Shown: positions 24,633 through 31,782 of the stretch, piece after piece
How positions within the stretch are numbered: the stretch's first letter is position 1
Layout: each line of letters begins with the position of its first letter
NCBI GenBank assembly: GCA_965230965.1
Contig: OZ246401.1
Location: 1 to 64,000 of the forward strand
Length of the DNA: 64,000 nt
Source of the DNA: OLB23 sp965230965
Lineage (GTDB): Bacteria > Patescibacteriota > Microgenomatia > UBA1406 > HO2-37-13b
Reading direction: 5' to 3'
Program-made: the position numbers and the translations under genes
The notes under the pieces: generated by a model
What the model saw: only the letters and a program-made list of their open reading frames with translations
Told to the model about the DNA's origin: nothing
Databases searched by the model: none

Positions 24633-25397
24633 ATGTCATACACATACAAGATCACCGGCAAACTAGAACCCGAAAACTTAATTGATTCATTAAATATTCA
24701 GAATAACGTGATGATAAAGCACGAGGAGTTTAATGTTGAAGGATTTGTTGAAATGAAAATAGTAAATTCAGAAATCCTGATTACATATAAGTCTGAGATT
24801 GATCATACCGATGAAAACTCGCCCAACATACAATCCTTGAGAAACATACTTATGGAACAAGTAACTTTAGTAATCAATATTATTGGCTATGTAGATTCAA
24901 TTTATCTTGACGTATACCTTTTTCATATTGAATGTAAAAAATTAAATCTTAATGAGCGTTTTATTACAAAAGGTGAATACAATGTGAATAAAACAATACA
25001 AGAAGCAATAAGTGAGTTCAATAAAATTTACCATCTTTTTGATGATAACAAGCAGAATAGATTCATATGGATAAAAGATGTATTTGCGGATTTTCACTAT
25101 TCTATTAAATACCCCGCACAAACTGCTCATTATTGCTATAGAGCAATTGAGACAATAAGGAATCAATATTATGATGATAATCATTTAAAACAGAAAGGGG
25201 AAAGAATAAAGGATGGGTGGGAAAAATTGAATAAAGATTTAAACTACATTGAAAGTGACTACCAACATGTAATAGAATTTGGGCTTCCGAACAGACACGG
25301 AAGGTATCCAGCAATTACATACAAACAAAGAGAGGCTATCATGAACTTTACAAGACAATTAATAGATAGATTTATTGCTAAGAGATTAGAGTTTTAG
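24633..25397 (+). CDS. unknown 254-residue protein next to tRNA-Gly
   Basis: I do not recognise this protein. It is AT-rich, richer in Ile, Asn and Lys than its neighbours. The N-terminal half is beta-like; the C-terminal half (from about 120) is helical, with YRAIETIRNQYYDD and a GLPNRHGRYPAIT segment followed by a long helix. The helical part is reminiscent of HEPN-like domains, but this is only an impression. It follows the tRNA by 29 nt with no clear promoter or ribosome-binding site, so it may be read from the tRNA promoter. Position after a tRNA and the odd composition suggest an accessory gene. Confidence 0.75.
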   Translation: MSYTYKITGKLEPENLIDSLNIQNNVMIKHEEFNVEGFVEMKIVNSEILITYKSEIDHTDENSPNIQSLRNILMEQVTLVINIIGYVDSIYLDVYLFHIECKKLNLNERFITKGEYNVNKTIQEAISEFNKIYHLFDDNKQNRFIWIKDVFADFHYSIKYPAQTAHYCYRAIETIRNQYYDDNHLKQKGERIKDGWEKLNKDLNYIESDYQHVIEFGLPNRHGRYPAITYKQREAIMNFTRQLIDRFIAKRLEF

Positions 25398-25406
25398 GTA
25401 AAAGCT

Positions 25407-26768
25407 CTATATTGCTATTTTTTTATTGGTGGTTTTTTTAATTCTTTCTACATCTCTCCATCCGATATCTGTTCGATAATGCAGATTGTTGCCTTCTATA
25501 TGAACAAACGCCATTGCTTCGTATGCTTTTTGTCTCGCTTCGATGACAGATTTCCCTTCTCCAACAATATAAAAAAGCCTGCCACCATTTGCATAAAACT
25601 TCTTCCCCACAACTTTTACTCCCCCACCATACAACTTAATCCCCTTCCTCTTCATCACCTTGTTCAGTCCAAATATTTCCTTTCCTTTTACTTTTTCATA
25701 ATTTCCTGGATAGCCTCTTGAAACTCCTGCCACAACAACCCGTGATTTATTATCGGTATTGATAACGGTTTTGTGGATACTTCCATCCAGGATTGCTTGA
25801 TTTATTTCGAACAGATCAGTCTTAATTCCTGGTAGCAATACTTGAGCTTCTGGGTCACCCCAACGGGCATTAAATTCAATAACATATGGCTCCAATACAC
25901 CCCTCTGTCTAATAAGAATGCCACCAAGATATAAAATGCCTTTATATGGTCTACCCTCTTCCATCAAACCCTTAATCGTGGGTTTTAGTATTTTTTCCTC
26001 GATCTTCTTTTGCAGTTGCGCATCTACAACCAACGCTGGTGCGCTACAACCCATCCCACCCGTATTCTCACCCTCATCGAAATTACCCACCCTTTTATGA
26101 TCCTGCGCCGTCCCAATAATTTTGTAATGCTCACCATCACAAACTACAAACATAGAAAATTCTTCAGCTGGCTCACCGCTATCGCTTCGTAACCATTTTT
26201 CTATTAAAAAAGTCTTGCCACTTTCTCCATATGTAACAACCTCCCGTATCATTTTCCTCGCTTCTTCATTATTTTTTGCCGGAAGAGCACCTTTTCCACC
26301 ATATAATCCTGAAGCCTTAATAAACCACGGTTGGTTTGGCTGCGATTTGAGATACTCATATCCTTCTTTCTCTGAATGACATATGTGAAAAACAGGTTGT
26401 GGCAAGCCATATTTTTCTCCAAAACTTCGTGCCCAGGCTTTATCCCACTCAATTTGCCCAGCACTTCTTGTAGGCCCAACTACCGGAACATGCTGTTCGA
26501 TCAGCGTATCTACCAGACCAACTTCTACTGCATTATCTTGGGCCACATCAACCATAGTGACGTTCTCCCTTTTGCACATGGCAAGAATCTTGGGCACATC
26601 AGTTGTTTTTATTTCAGGATACGCAGTGACCGTTTTCTTGGAGTTGTAGCACATAAGATCATTGCCTGGGATTGCGAGGACTCTTTTAACATGTCTGCTT
26701 CGAAGATATGTGTCTACAAGGGCCGAGCCGCGCCCGCCAGAATCAACAACGAGAATTGTATGCTTCAT
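25407..26768 (-). CDS. purD: phosphoribosylamine-glycine ligase-like ATP-grasp enzyme
   Basis: 453 residues. The N-terminal Rossmann part (about 1-110) is followed by the ATP-grasp domain with PWFIKASGLYGGKGALP near residue 148, SMFVVCDGEHY near 205 and EFNARWGDPEAQVLLPG near 318, the PurD signature. PurD joins glycine to phosphoribosylamine in purine synthesis. No other purine gene is nearby. It starts at the stop codon of the PAP2-like gene (one shared base). The length is slightly above the usual 420-430. Confidence 0.9.
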   Translation of the reverse strand: MKHTILVVDSGGRGSALVDTYLRSRHVKRVLAIPGNDLMCYNSKKTVTAYPEIKTTDVPKILAMCKRENVTMVDVAQDNAVEVGLVDTLIEQHVPVVGPTRSAGQIEWDKAWARSFGEKYGLPQPVFHICHSEKEGYEYLKSQPNQPWFIKASGLYGGKGALPAKNNEEARKMIREVVTYGESGKTFLIEKWLRSDSGEPAEEFSMFVVCDGEHYKIIGTAQDHKRVGNFDEGENTGGMGCSAPALVVDAQLQKKIEEKILKPTIKGLMEEGRPYKGILYLGGILIRQRGVLEPYVIEFNARWGDPEAQVLLPGIKTDLFEINQAILDGSIHKTVINTDNKSRVVVAGVSRGYPGNYEKVKGKEIFGLNKVMKRKGIKLYGGGVKVVGKKFYANGGRLFYIVGEGKSVIEARQKAYEAMAFVHIEGNNLHYRTDIGWRDVERIKKTTNKKIAI

Positions 26769-27331
26769 TAAAAAAACAGTCTAATTACTGCGATTTCAAT
26801 ATAAGGTATCACTGCCCCCCAAAAAAGTTGTGCTGGTGTATGCTTCTCTAACTTTAACCGTGACCATGCTACAACCGGAATAAGTGCATATAACCAAATA
26901 TAATGCCAGCCTGTAGCCATATTGATAAAGGTGATGCCAATCATGTTTATTGATGTATGCAAACTAATTTTCCAATAAAAAGTGATCAGATAGATTGTTG
27001 TATAAGCTATTGCCACAATTAAAAGCTTCTCAATAAATTCTGGCGGCATATATAAGAATGCAAGAATTAGGTTCATTACATGCGCTACGAGAATTACTGA
27101 CAAGATACCATATCGCTCCTGGCGCTTTGTAATATCGAAATCTTCGATATACCCCCTATGCATCGCATACAACATATAGAGCCCAGGAATTATGACATAT
27201 AAAAGAAGAAAGGCCATTCCCATAAAAATAATTTGGCTTTTTACAAGCCCAGAGCTAAAAAGAAGCGCCCAACCAATAATAAAAATCCATGGCGGACCAA
27301 AAATAAGAGAAATGGCTTCTGCCAATAACAT
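26768..27331 (-). CDS. PAP2-related membrane protein
   Basis: 187 residues with about six hydrophobic segments. The C-terminal segments KISLHTSINMIG and WSRLKLEKHTPAQLFWG resemble the last two motifs of type 2 phosphatidic acid phosphatases (the Ser-x-x-His-like and Arg-x-x-x-x-x-His-Thr motifs). The first, N-terminal Lys/Arg motif is not obvious, so catalytic activity is uncertain. It could act on undecaprenyl or phosphatidyl phosphates. A TATAAT 6 nt before the ATG (27338-27343) predicts a leaderless mRNA shared with purD. Confidence 0.7.
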   Translation of the reverse strand: MLLAEAISLIFGPPWIFIIGWALLFSSGLVKSQIIFMGMAFLLLYVIIPGLYMLYAMHRGYIEDFDITKRQERYGILSVILVAHVMNLILAFLYMPPEFIEKLLIVAIAYTTIYLITFYWKISLHTSINMIGITFINMATGWHYIWLYALIPVVAWSRLKLEKHTPAQLFWGAVIPYIEIAVIRLFF

Positions 27332-27365
27332 GTGATCATTATAGATGAATTTTTTAGCCGGATGC

Positions 27366-27371
27366 TATAAT
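27366..27371 (+). promoter_or_regulatory. -10 box of tRNA-Thr
   Basis: Perfect TATAAT 12 nt upstream of the tRNA 5' end; no clear -35. It lies back to back with the promoter of the PAP2-like gene. Confidence 0.5.
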
Positions 27372-27383
27372 ATCATCACAACC

Positions 27384-27456
27384 GCCAGCGTAGCTCAGTG
27401 GCCAGAGCATTCCCTTCGTAAGGGAGTGGTCGTGGGTTCGACTCCCACCGCTGGCT
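27384..27456 (+). tRNA. tRNA-Thr (CGT)
   Basis: Acceptor GCCAGCG/CGCTGGC, D arm GCTCAGTGGCCAGAGC, anticodon stem TTCCC/GGGAG (one G-T) with loop TTCGTAA giving CGT, T arm GTGGG-TTCGACT-CCCAC. CCA is not encoded. Confidence 0.96.
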
Positions 27457-27477
27457 CCGTTATACTACAATAGACAT

Positions 27478-28182
27478 ATGAGACCAGTAACACCAACGCG
27501 AAGACGACAAACAAATACTCAGAAGCAAACAGTGACCTACGCCATTCTACTCATTATCCTTGTTATATTCCTTGCAACTGTTGGCCTGCAAATTGTCATT
27601 AAAACATCGCTATTTTTTGCAGGATTTTCGTCAAAGAAAACAGTTAAAAACCTTGAAGATTCAACAGTTCTTATTGAACCAGAAATTGATAATCTTCCTG
27701 ATGCAACAAGCTCTGCAAGAATTATTGTAGAGGGTCGGGCTACGGAAAAAACTGTTATCGAGATATATGTGAATGAAGATAAAGCGGAAGAATTGGAAGC
27801 TCCAGATGGCACATTCTCTACAGAAGTAACACTCAAACCGGGTGAAAACTCCTTATATATACGTTCGCTTGATGAAAAAAAGGTTAAATCAAAAGATTCT
27901 GAAGTCTATAAAGTTGTTTTTATTAACAAAGGACCTGAATTAACTATCTCAAACCCGATTGATGGATCAGAAGTTGATAAAGAAGAAGTCACGGTAAGTG
28001 GAACAGTAACTGAAAATACAACAGTTAAAGTTAATGGTTTACCTACCACGACAAACACCACTGGCCAATTTAATCGCAGTGTGCAACTTACAGAAGGCGA
28101 TAACACAATTACTGTTGTTGCAACAGACTTGGCCGGAAACACAGTAGAAAAACAGCTAAAAATACGTTATAGAAAAGATTAA
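27478..28182 (+). CDS. membrane-anchored protein with Ig-like/glucodextranase-B-like repeats
   Basis: 234 residues. The N-terminal membrane helix (about 22-46) is followed by two extracellular beta repeats (about 80-145 and 150-232). The second ends in LTEGDNTITVVATDLAGNTVEK, the classic closing pattern of the glucodextranase-B-like/bacterial Ig-like family; the first has the matching LKPGENSLYIRSLDEK. It is a surface adhesive or structural protein with no catalytic residues. TACAAT 6 nt before the ATG predicts a leaderless start 22 nt after tRNA-Thr. Confidence 0.85.
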   Translation: MRPVTPTRRRQTNTQKQTVTYAILLIILVIFLATVGLQIVIKTSLFFAGFSSKKTVKNLEDSTVLIEPEIDNLPDATSSARIIVEGRATEKTVIEIYVNEDKAEELEAPDGTFSTEVTLKPGENSLYIRSLDEKKVKSKDSEVYKVVFINKGPELTISNPIDGSEVDKEEVTVSGTVTENTTVKVNGLPTTTNTTGQFNRSVQLTEGDNTITVVATDLAGNTVEKQLKIRYRKD

Positions 28183-28874
28183 TTCTTGTCCTGCAAAAGA
28201 AATAGTTTTGATCGTACAAGAAAAGAGTGAAATAACATCATAAAGCTATACACAAATCCTCTTGCTCCATCGCGAAAACCCATGAGAATGAAAAATGAAT
28301 AGAGAAATTTTCCTGTAGGCATTGCAATAATTTCAAAGATGTTTGTACGAATTCCTTTTCGATAAAGCTCATTTGTACGGAGTGTAGAGTAATAGTTAAT
28401 TTTTTCTAAAAAACCTGTAATCGATTCATGTGGGTAGTGCAAAAGTGGTTCGTCCAACTTTCCAACCGTTCCTTGCGATACAAAAACTTCGTGCACTCTG
28501 CCCTCCCATTTTCCAGATCCTTTCCTTATAAGTCTAATAATGCCTTTTGTGCGTGCACTATACACTTCACCATATAGCACTGGTTTGCCCCAAAATTCAT
28601 CTTGACGTTTGATTTTATAGGCATCGAACAGAGGAATCTTTACTGTAGATAGAATTTCTTTTTCAAGTTTCGAAGAGATTACCTCATCAGTATCAATATA
28701 GAGAACCCATTCATGCTTTGCATCTTGTAGGGCTTTATTGCGCACAGCGCTAAAATCAAGTCCTGCTTCTCCGTTATTGTATACAACGAGAACCTCGTCA
28801 CAAAATCCCAATGCATCAATGCATTTTTTTATCTTCTTTTCTCCTTTTTTAGCAATAATAATACCCGTTAACAT
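28179..28874 (-). CDS. family 2 glycosyltransferase (WaaE/KdtX-like)
   Basis: 231 residues. The GT-A fold starts with LTGIIIAKKGEKKIKKCIDAL, and WVLYIDTDEVIS near residue 78 carries the metal-binding DxD. The C-terminal part has a KFLYSFFILMGFRDG amphipathic membrane-associated segment typical of the family. Probable role in cell-surface glycan or lipid glycosylation. Its ATG shares one base with the encoded CCA end of tRNA-Val, leaving no leader after tRNA processing. It converges with and overlaps the Ig-like gene by 4 nt. Confidence 0.86.
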   Translation of the reverse strand: MLTGIIIAKKGEKKIKKCIDALGFCDEVLVVYNNGEAGLDFSAVRNKALQDAKHEWVLYIDTDEVISSKLEKEILSTVKIPLFDAYKIKRQDEFWGKPVLYGEVYSARTKGIIRLIRKGSGKWEGRVHEVFVSQGTVGKLDEPLLHYPHESITGFLEKINYYSTLRTNELYRKGIRTNIFEIIAMPTGKFLYSFFILMGFRDGARGFVYSFMMLFHSFLVRSKLFLLQDKN

Positions 28875-28950
28875 GGTGGTCGCACCTGGATTTGAACCAG
28901 GGACCTCTCGAATGTGAATCGAACGCTCTAACCAGCTGAGCTATGCGACC
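28874..28950 (-). tRNA. tRNA-Val (CAC), CCA encoded
   Basis: Minus strand: acceptor GGTCGCA/TGCGACC, D arm GCTCAGCTGGTTAGAGC, anticodon stem TTCGA/TCGAG with loop TTCACAT giving CAC, T arm CCTGG-TTCAAAT-CCAGG, discriminator A and an encoded CCA. It is the only tRNA in this window with a clear genomic CCA. TATAAT at 28975-28980 on the minus strand is its likely -10 box. Confidence 0.95.
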
Positions 28951-29024
28951 AAAACGGTTTGCGAAACTTTTGTAATTATATCATGCTTGTTTTTTTTGCC
29001 TCTGGTGCCGTAGAATATGACCAT

Positions 29025-29666
29025 ATGGAGGTTGTAAAAAAAGTAATTGAGTTTGTAATGGAAATACTTGAAACGGTTACCTTCGTAGGATCACTTTTTA
29101 TTGTCATCTACCTCTTTTTCATGCAGCCCCACCAAGTTCGAGGATCTTCTATGGATACTACATTTAGAAATAATGAGTATATTTTGACAAACAAACTCTC
29201 GTATCGTTTTGGTACACCGCAAAGAGGCGATGTTGTCGTTTTTAAGTCACCAGAAAATAAAGACATTGACTTTATTAAGCGTATTATTGGCGTGCCTGGA
29301 GATAAAGTTATGGTTAAGGACGGTCAGGTTTTTCTGAATGACAAGCCACTCACAGAACATTATATTCAAGGCACAACACAGGTGCATGAGGGTGGGTTTT
29401 TGAAAGAAGGTCAGGTCGTTACCGTACCTATGGGACATCTGTTTGTTATGGGTGACAACAGGCCTCGCTCATCAGATTCGCGAACCTTTGGACCAATACC
29501 TCGACAAGATATTATTGGAAAGGTATTTTTCCGATACTTCCCTTCAAATAGAGTAGGAACAATAAAGAATCCAAACTACTCTTCTGATAGTTTGCGAAGA
29601 AAATCACTCGTCTTTGATCGATTACCTTTAAGTTCAATCACAACTTTAGATTTCACGCGGGTTTGA
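29025..29666 (+). CDS. lepB: signal peptidase I
   Basis: 213 residues from MEVVKKV; an upstream in-frame ATG at 28959 would run through the promoter and tRNA flank. One N-terminal membrane helix (about 10-32). The nucleophile Ser is in VRGSSMDTTF near residue 40, the general-base Lys in DFIKRIIGVPGDKV near 85, and the conserved MGDNRPRSSDSRTFG near 144. It removes signal peptides on the outer face of the membrane. The last 30 codons overlap the convergent ParB-like gene and go beyond the usual family end (RYFPSNRVG). TAGAAT 8 nt before the ATG suggests a leaderless mRNA. Confidence 0.92.
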   Translation: MEVVKKVIEFVMEILETVTFVGSLFIVIYLFFMQPHQVRGSSMDTTFRNNEYILTNKLSYRFGTPQRGDVVVFKSPENKDIDFIKRIIGVPGDKVMVKDGQVFLNDKPLTEHYIQGTTQVHEGGFLKEGQVVTVPMGHLFVMGDNRPRSSDSRTFGPIPRQDIIGKVFFRYFPSNRVGTIKNPNYSSDSLRRKSLVFDRLPLSSITTLDFTRV

Positions 29667-30112
29667 ATAATTTTGACCTGAGCATCAGGATCTATCGCTT
29701 TAATTTTTCGTTCAATTGCTGCCGATGCTTTTTTTTCGATCGGATCTCCTTCGGACTTTGTGCCATATAAAATATTTCTTACCGCCTCCTCAAGATCCAA
29801 TGCTGACATTTCCTTTGACAAAATCTGCTCATACAGCGCAACAATTTGCTCTGGATCCTTTATCCGTGCCAAGATAAACAAATGCGTAAGTGAAATTGTA
29901 CCTGTGTAATAGCCATCCAGCACTAAATCAGGTAATCGGAGGAGTCGCAAATAATTACTTATATATGCAGGTGAAACCTCCATTTCTTGAGCAAGATAGC
30001 TGTATGCAATACCATGATCCTCGTGAAGCAGTTTTAGCTTTTGAGCTTTTTGAATAGGATCATCCTCTTCTTGAACATGCAATATCTGTTGGGCTAATCT
30101 AAGGCTATCCAT
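29576..30112 (-). CDS. ParB/KorB-like helix-turn-helix protein, no N-terminal domain
   Basis: 178 residues. The segment GIAYSYLAQEMEVSPAYISNYLRLLRLP near residues 33-60 is a ParB-type helix-turn-helix, followed by a helical region like the ParB central domain. The N-terminal CTP-binding domain of chromosomal ParB is absent, so it is unlikely to be the main segregation protein. The C-terminus is basic with a short beta region. It may be a DNA-binding regulator. It overlaps lepB on the opposite strand by 91 nt. Confidence 0.7.
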   Translation of the reverse strand: MDSLRLAQQILHVQEEDDPIQKAQKLKLLHEDHGIAYSYLAQEMEVSPAYISNYLRLLRLPDLVLDGYYTGTISLTHLFILARIKDPEQIVALYEQILSKEMSALDLEEAVRNILYGTKSEGDPIEKKASAAIERKIKAIDPDAQVKIIQTRVKSKVVIELKGNRSKTSDFLRKLSEE

Positions 30113-30133
30113 GCACCTATTATACAGGCTGCT

Positions 30134-30394
30134 TTATGAAGATTTTTGAGGCAAAATAGAAACGAATTTTCTGCCAAGTCGCGTAAAGAATTTAACGGTT
30201 CCCTCAATTCGTGCGTGAATAGTGAAATCTTTACTGATATAAGCACCAGGACCAGCTTGGAATGTCATACCTCGCTGACGAATAACAACATTACCTGGCT
30301 TAGCCAATTGACCACCATATAATTTAACTCCGAGTCGCTTCGCTATCGAATCTCGATTTCCTTTTGCCGCTTTCTGGGATTTTGTATGCGCCAT
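30134..30394 (-). CDS. rpmA: 50S ribosomal protein L27
   Basis: 86 residues. Family blocks: MAHTKSQKAAKGNRDSIAKR at the start (normally MAHKKGGG..., so a less glycine-rich N-terminal tail here), LGVKLYGGQ and NVVIRQRGMTFQAG. The N-terminal tail of L27 reaches the peptidyl transferase centre. It follows rplU by 9 nt, as in most bacteria. Confidence 0.95.
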   Translation of the reverse strand: MAHTKSQKAAKGNRDSIAKRLGVKLYGGQLAKPGNVVIRQRGMTFQAGPGAYISKDFTIHARIEGTVKFFTRLGRKFVSILPQKSS

Positions 30395-30403
30395 AGTAGA
30401 TTA

Positions 30404-30712
30404 TTAAAGACTGATTATTTTTACTTTTGAAAGTGAGGCTCTAAAACCTCGAACTTTTCTTGAGCGAACTTTTGACTTGAAACGGGCAACTCTTATTTTA
30501 TCACCTTTAAGATTTTCGAGCACCTTTCCCTTTACTCTTGATTTCAAAAGAGGAGTTCCAAGGCTAATATCATGCTTTTCGTCATCACCTTCAGCCAATG
30601 TATCAAATTCAATATCAGCATCAGGCTCAAGATTAAGATTATCCACAACAATTTCGTCGTCTTTTTTTACGACATATTGCTTCCCACCGGTCTGAATAAC
30701 TGCAAATTTCAT
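30404..30712 (-). CDS. rplU: 50S ribosomal protein L21
   Basis: 102 residues, normal length. Starts MKFAVIQTGGKQYVVKKDD and contains GTPLLKSRVKGKVLE; the basic RFKSKVRSRKVRGFR segment binds 23S rRNA. First gene of the rplU-rpmA pair. Confidence 0.96.
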   Translation of the reverse strand: MKFAVIQTGGKQYVVKKDDEIVVDNLNLEPDADIEFDTLAEGDDEKHDISLGTPLLKSRVKGKVLENLKGDKIRVARFKSKVRSRKVRGFRASLSKVKIISL

Positions 30713-30720
30713 AGAACGTA

Positions 30721-30749
30721 ATTATAAAGTATGAGAATCAAATTAACAA
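30721..30749 (-). promoter_or_regulatory. rplU-rpmA promoter
   Basis: Minus strand: TTGTTA (30744-30749), 17 nt, TATAAT (30721-30726), then 8 nt to the ATG. A near-consensus promoter giving an almost leaderless mRNA. Confidence 0.65.
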
Positions 30750-30750
30750 G

Positions 30751-31782
30751 TCATAGCGCTGAAGCTATACCAAGCAGCATCATGGTCGATAAAAGCGATG
30801 AACCTCCGTAAGAAATAAAGGGCAATGCAATGCCCGTAACCGGCATTAAGCCGAGATTCATACCAATATTAATGACCGCTTCAAAGAAAATAAGTGAAAT
30901 TGTTCCAATAAGAAAAAGGAATTTATAATCGCTATCTTTATACAGAAACATTTTTTTAACAAGACGATAAAAAAGCAGTGCATAGATAAGAAAAAGCAAT
31001 ACGCCACCGACAAACCCAAATTGCTCAATAAATGACGCAAAGGCAAAATCAGTATGAAATTCAGGTAAGAATCGATATTGTGCCTGAGTGCCTAATCCAA
31101 GCCCTTTACCCAAGAAACCTCCAGAACCAACTGCGATAATTGCCTGCGTCACATTGTATGTTATGCCCTGTGGGTCAAGCTCAGGATTGAGAAAACCAAT
31201 AATACGAGCCTTTTGATACTCTTTAAGAAATGGCCATAGGAAAGGTATTACACCCACTAGAACTGCACTGATAATGGCTGTAATTTTTGAAGAAAGTCCA
31301 GAGAAAAAGAAAATTGCGGCGAATGTTGTTGTGTAGATGATTGCACTTCCCAAGTCAGGCTGCAAAAAAATGGCAAAACATGGGATTAAAAACATGCCGA
31401 ATACAGCAAATAACTTTAAACGAGAAAACCGATTCGGCGCGTTGAGAACTGCTGCTAAGCAACTAATGAAAAATGGCTTAAAAAACTCAGACGTCTGAAA
31501 TTGAAAGAAGCCTATGTCAATCCAACGCTTTGATCCACGAATACTACCAGTAAAAAGCGTAAGAAAAAGTAACCCTGTAAATACAAGAAAAATAATTTTG
31601 TAGTTCTGCTCCATTAGCTCTGGCTTTATACGTGAGAAAAAAAGGAAAAACACACACCCAATGACTTGAAAGATAAGTGTTTGTACAACGAGGTCGGGTC
31701 GTAGTCCAATTAAATTAAGTAGTCCACAGACATTAAGCAGTACTATCGCAAGAATGTACCACACATCGTATCGTGGTTTCAT
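30751..31782 (-). CDS. rodA: RodA/FtsW family glycan polymerase
   Basis: 343-residue SEDS membrane protein with about ten helices. Conserved elements include KRWIDIGFFQFQTSEFFKP, FLQPDLGSAIIY and GIALPFISYGGSSLL near the C-terminus. SEDS proteins polymerise peptidoglycan from lipid II; a RodA role (side-wall growth) is inferred because a second SEDS protein, ftsW, lies in the dcw cluster. It overlaps the end of ileS by 4 nt. Confidence 0.9.
   Translation of the reverse strand: MKPRYDVWYILAIVLLNVCGLLNLIGLRPDLVVQTLIFQVIGCVFFLFFSRIKPELMEQNYKIIFLVFTGLLFLTLFTGSIRGSKRWIDIGFFQFQTSEFFKPFFISCLAAVLNAPNRFSRLKLFAVFGMFLIPCFAIFLQPDLGSAIIYTTTFAAIFFFSGLSSKITAIISAVLVGVIPFLWPFLKEYQKARIIGFLNPELDPQGITYNVTQAIIAVGSGGFLGKGLGLGTQAQYRFLPEFHTDFAFASFIEQFGFVGGVLLFLIYALLFYRLVKKMFLYKDSDYKFLFLIGTISLIFFEAVINIGMNLGLMPVTGIALPFISYGGSSLLSTMMLLGIASAL

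Noticed and set aside
28959..29024. Upstream start of lepB adding 22 residues
   Set aside because: It would place the tRNA-Val and lepB promoter boxes inside the coding region and gives no normal signal-peptidase start.
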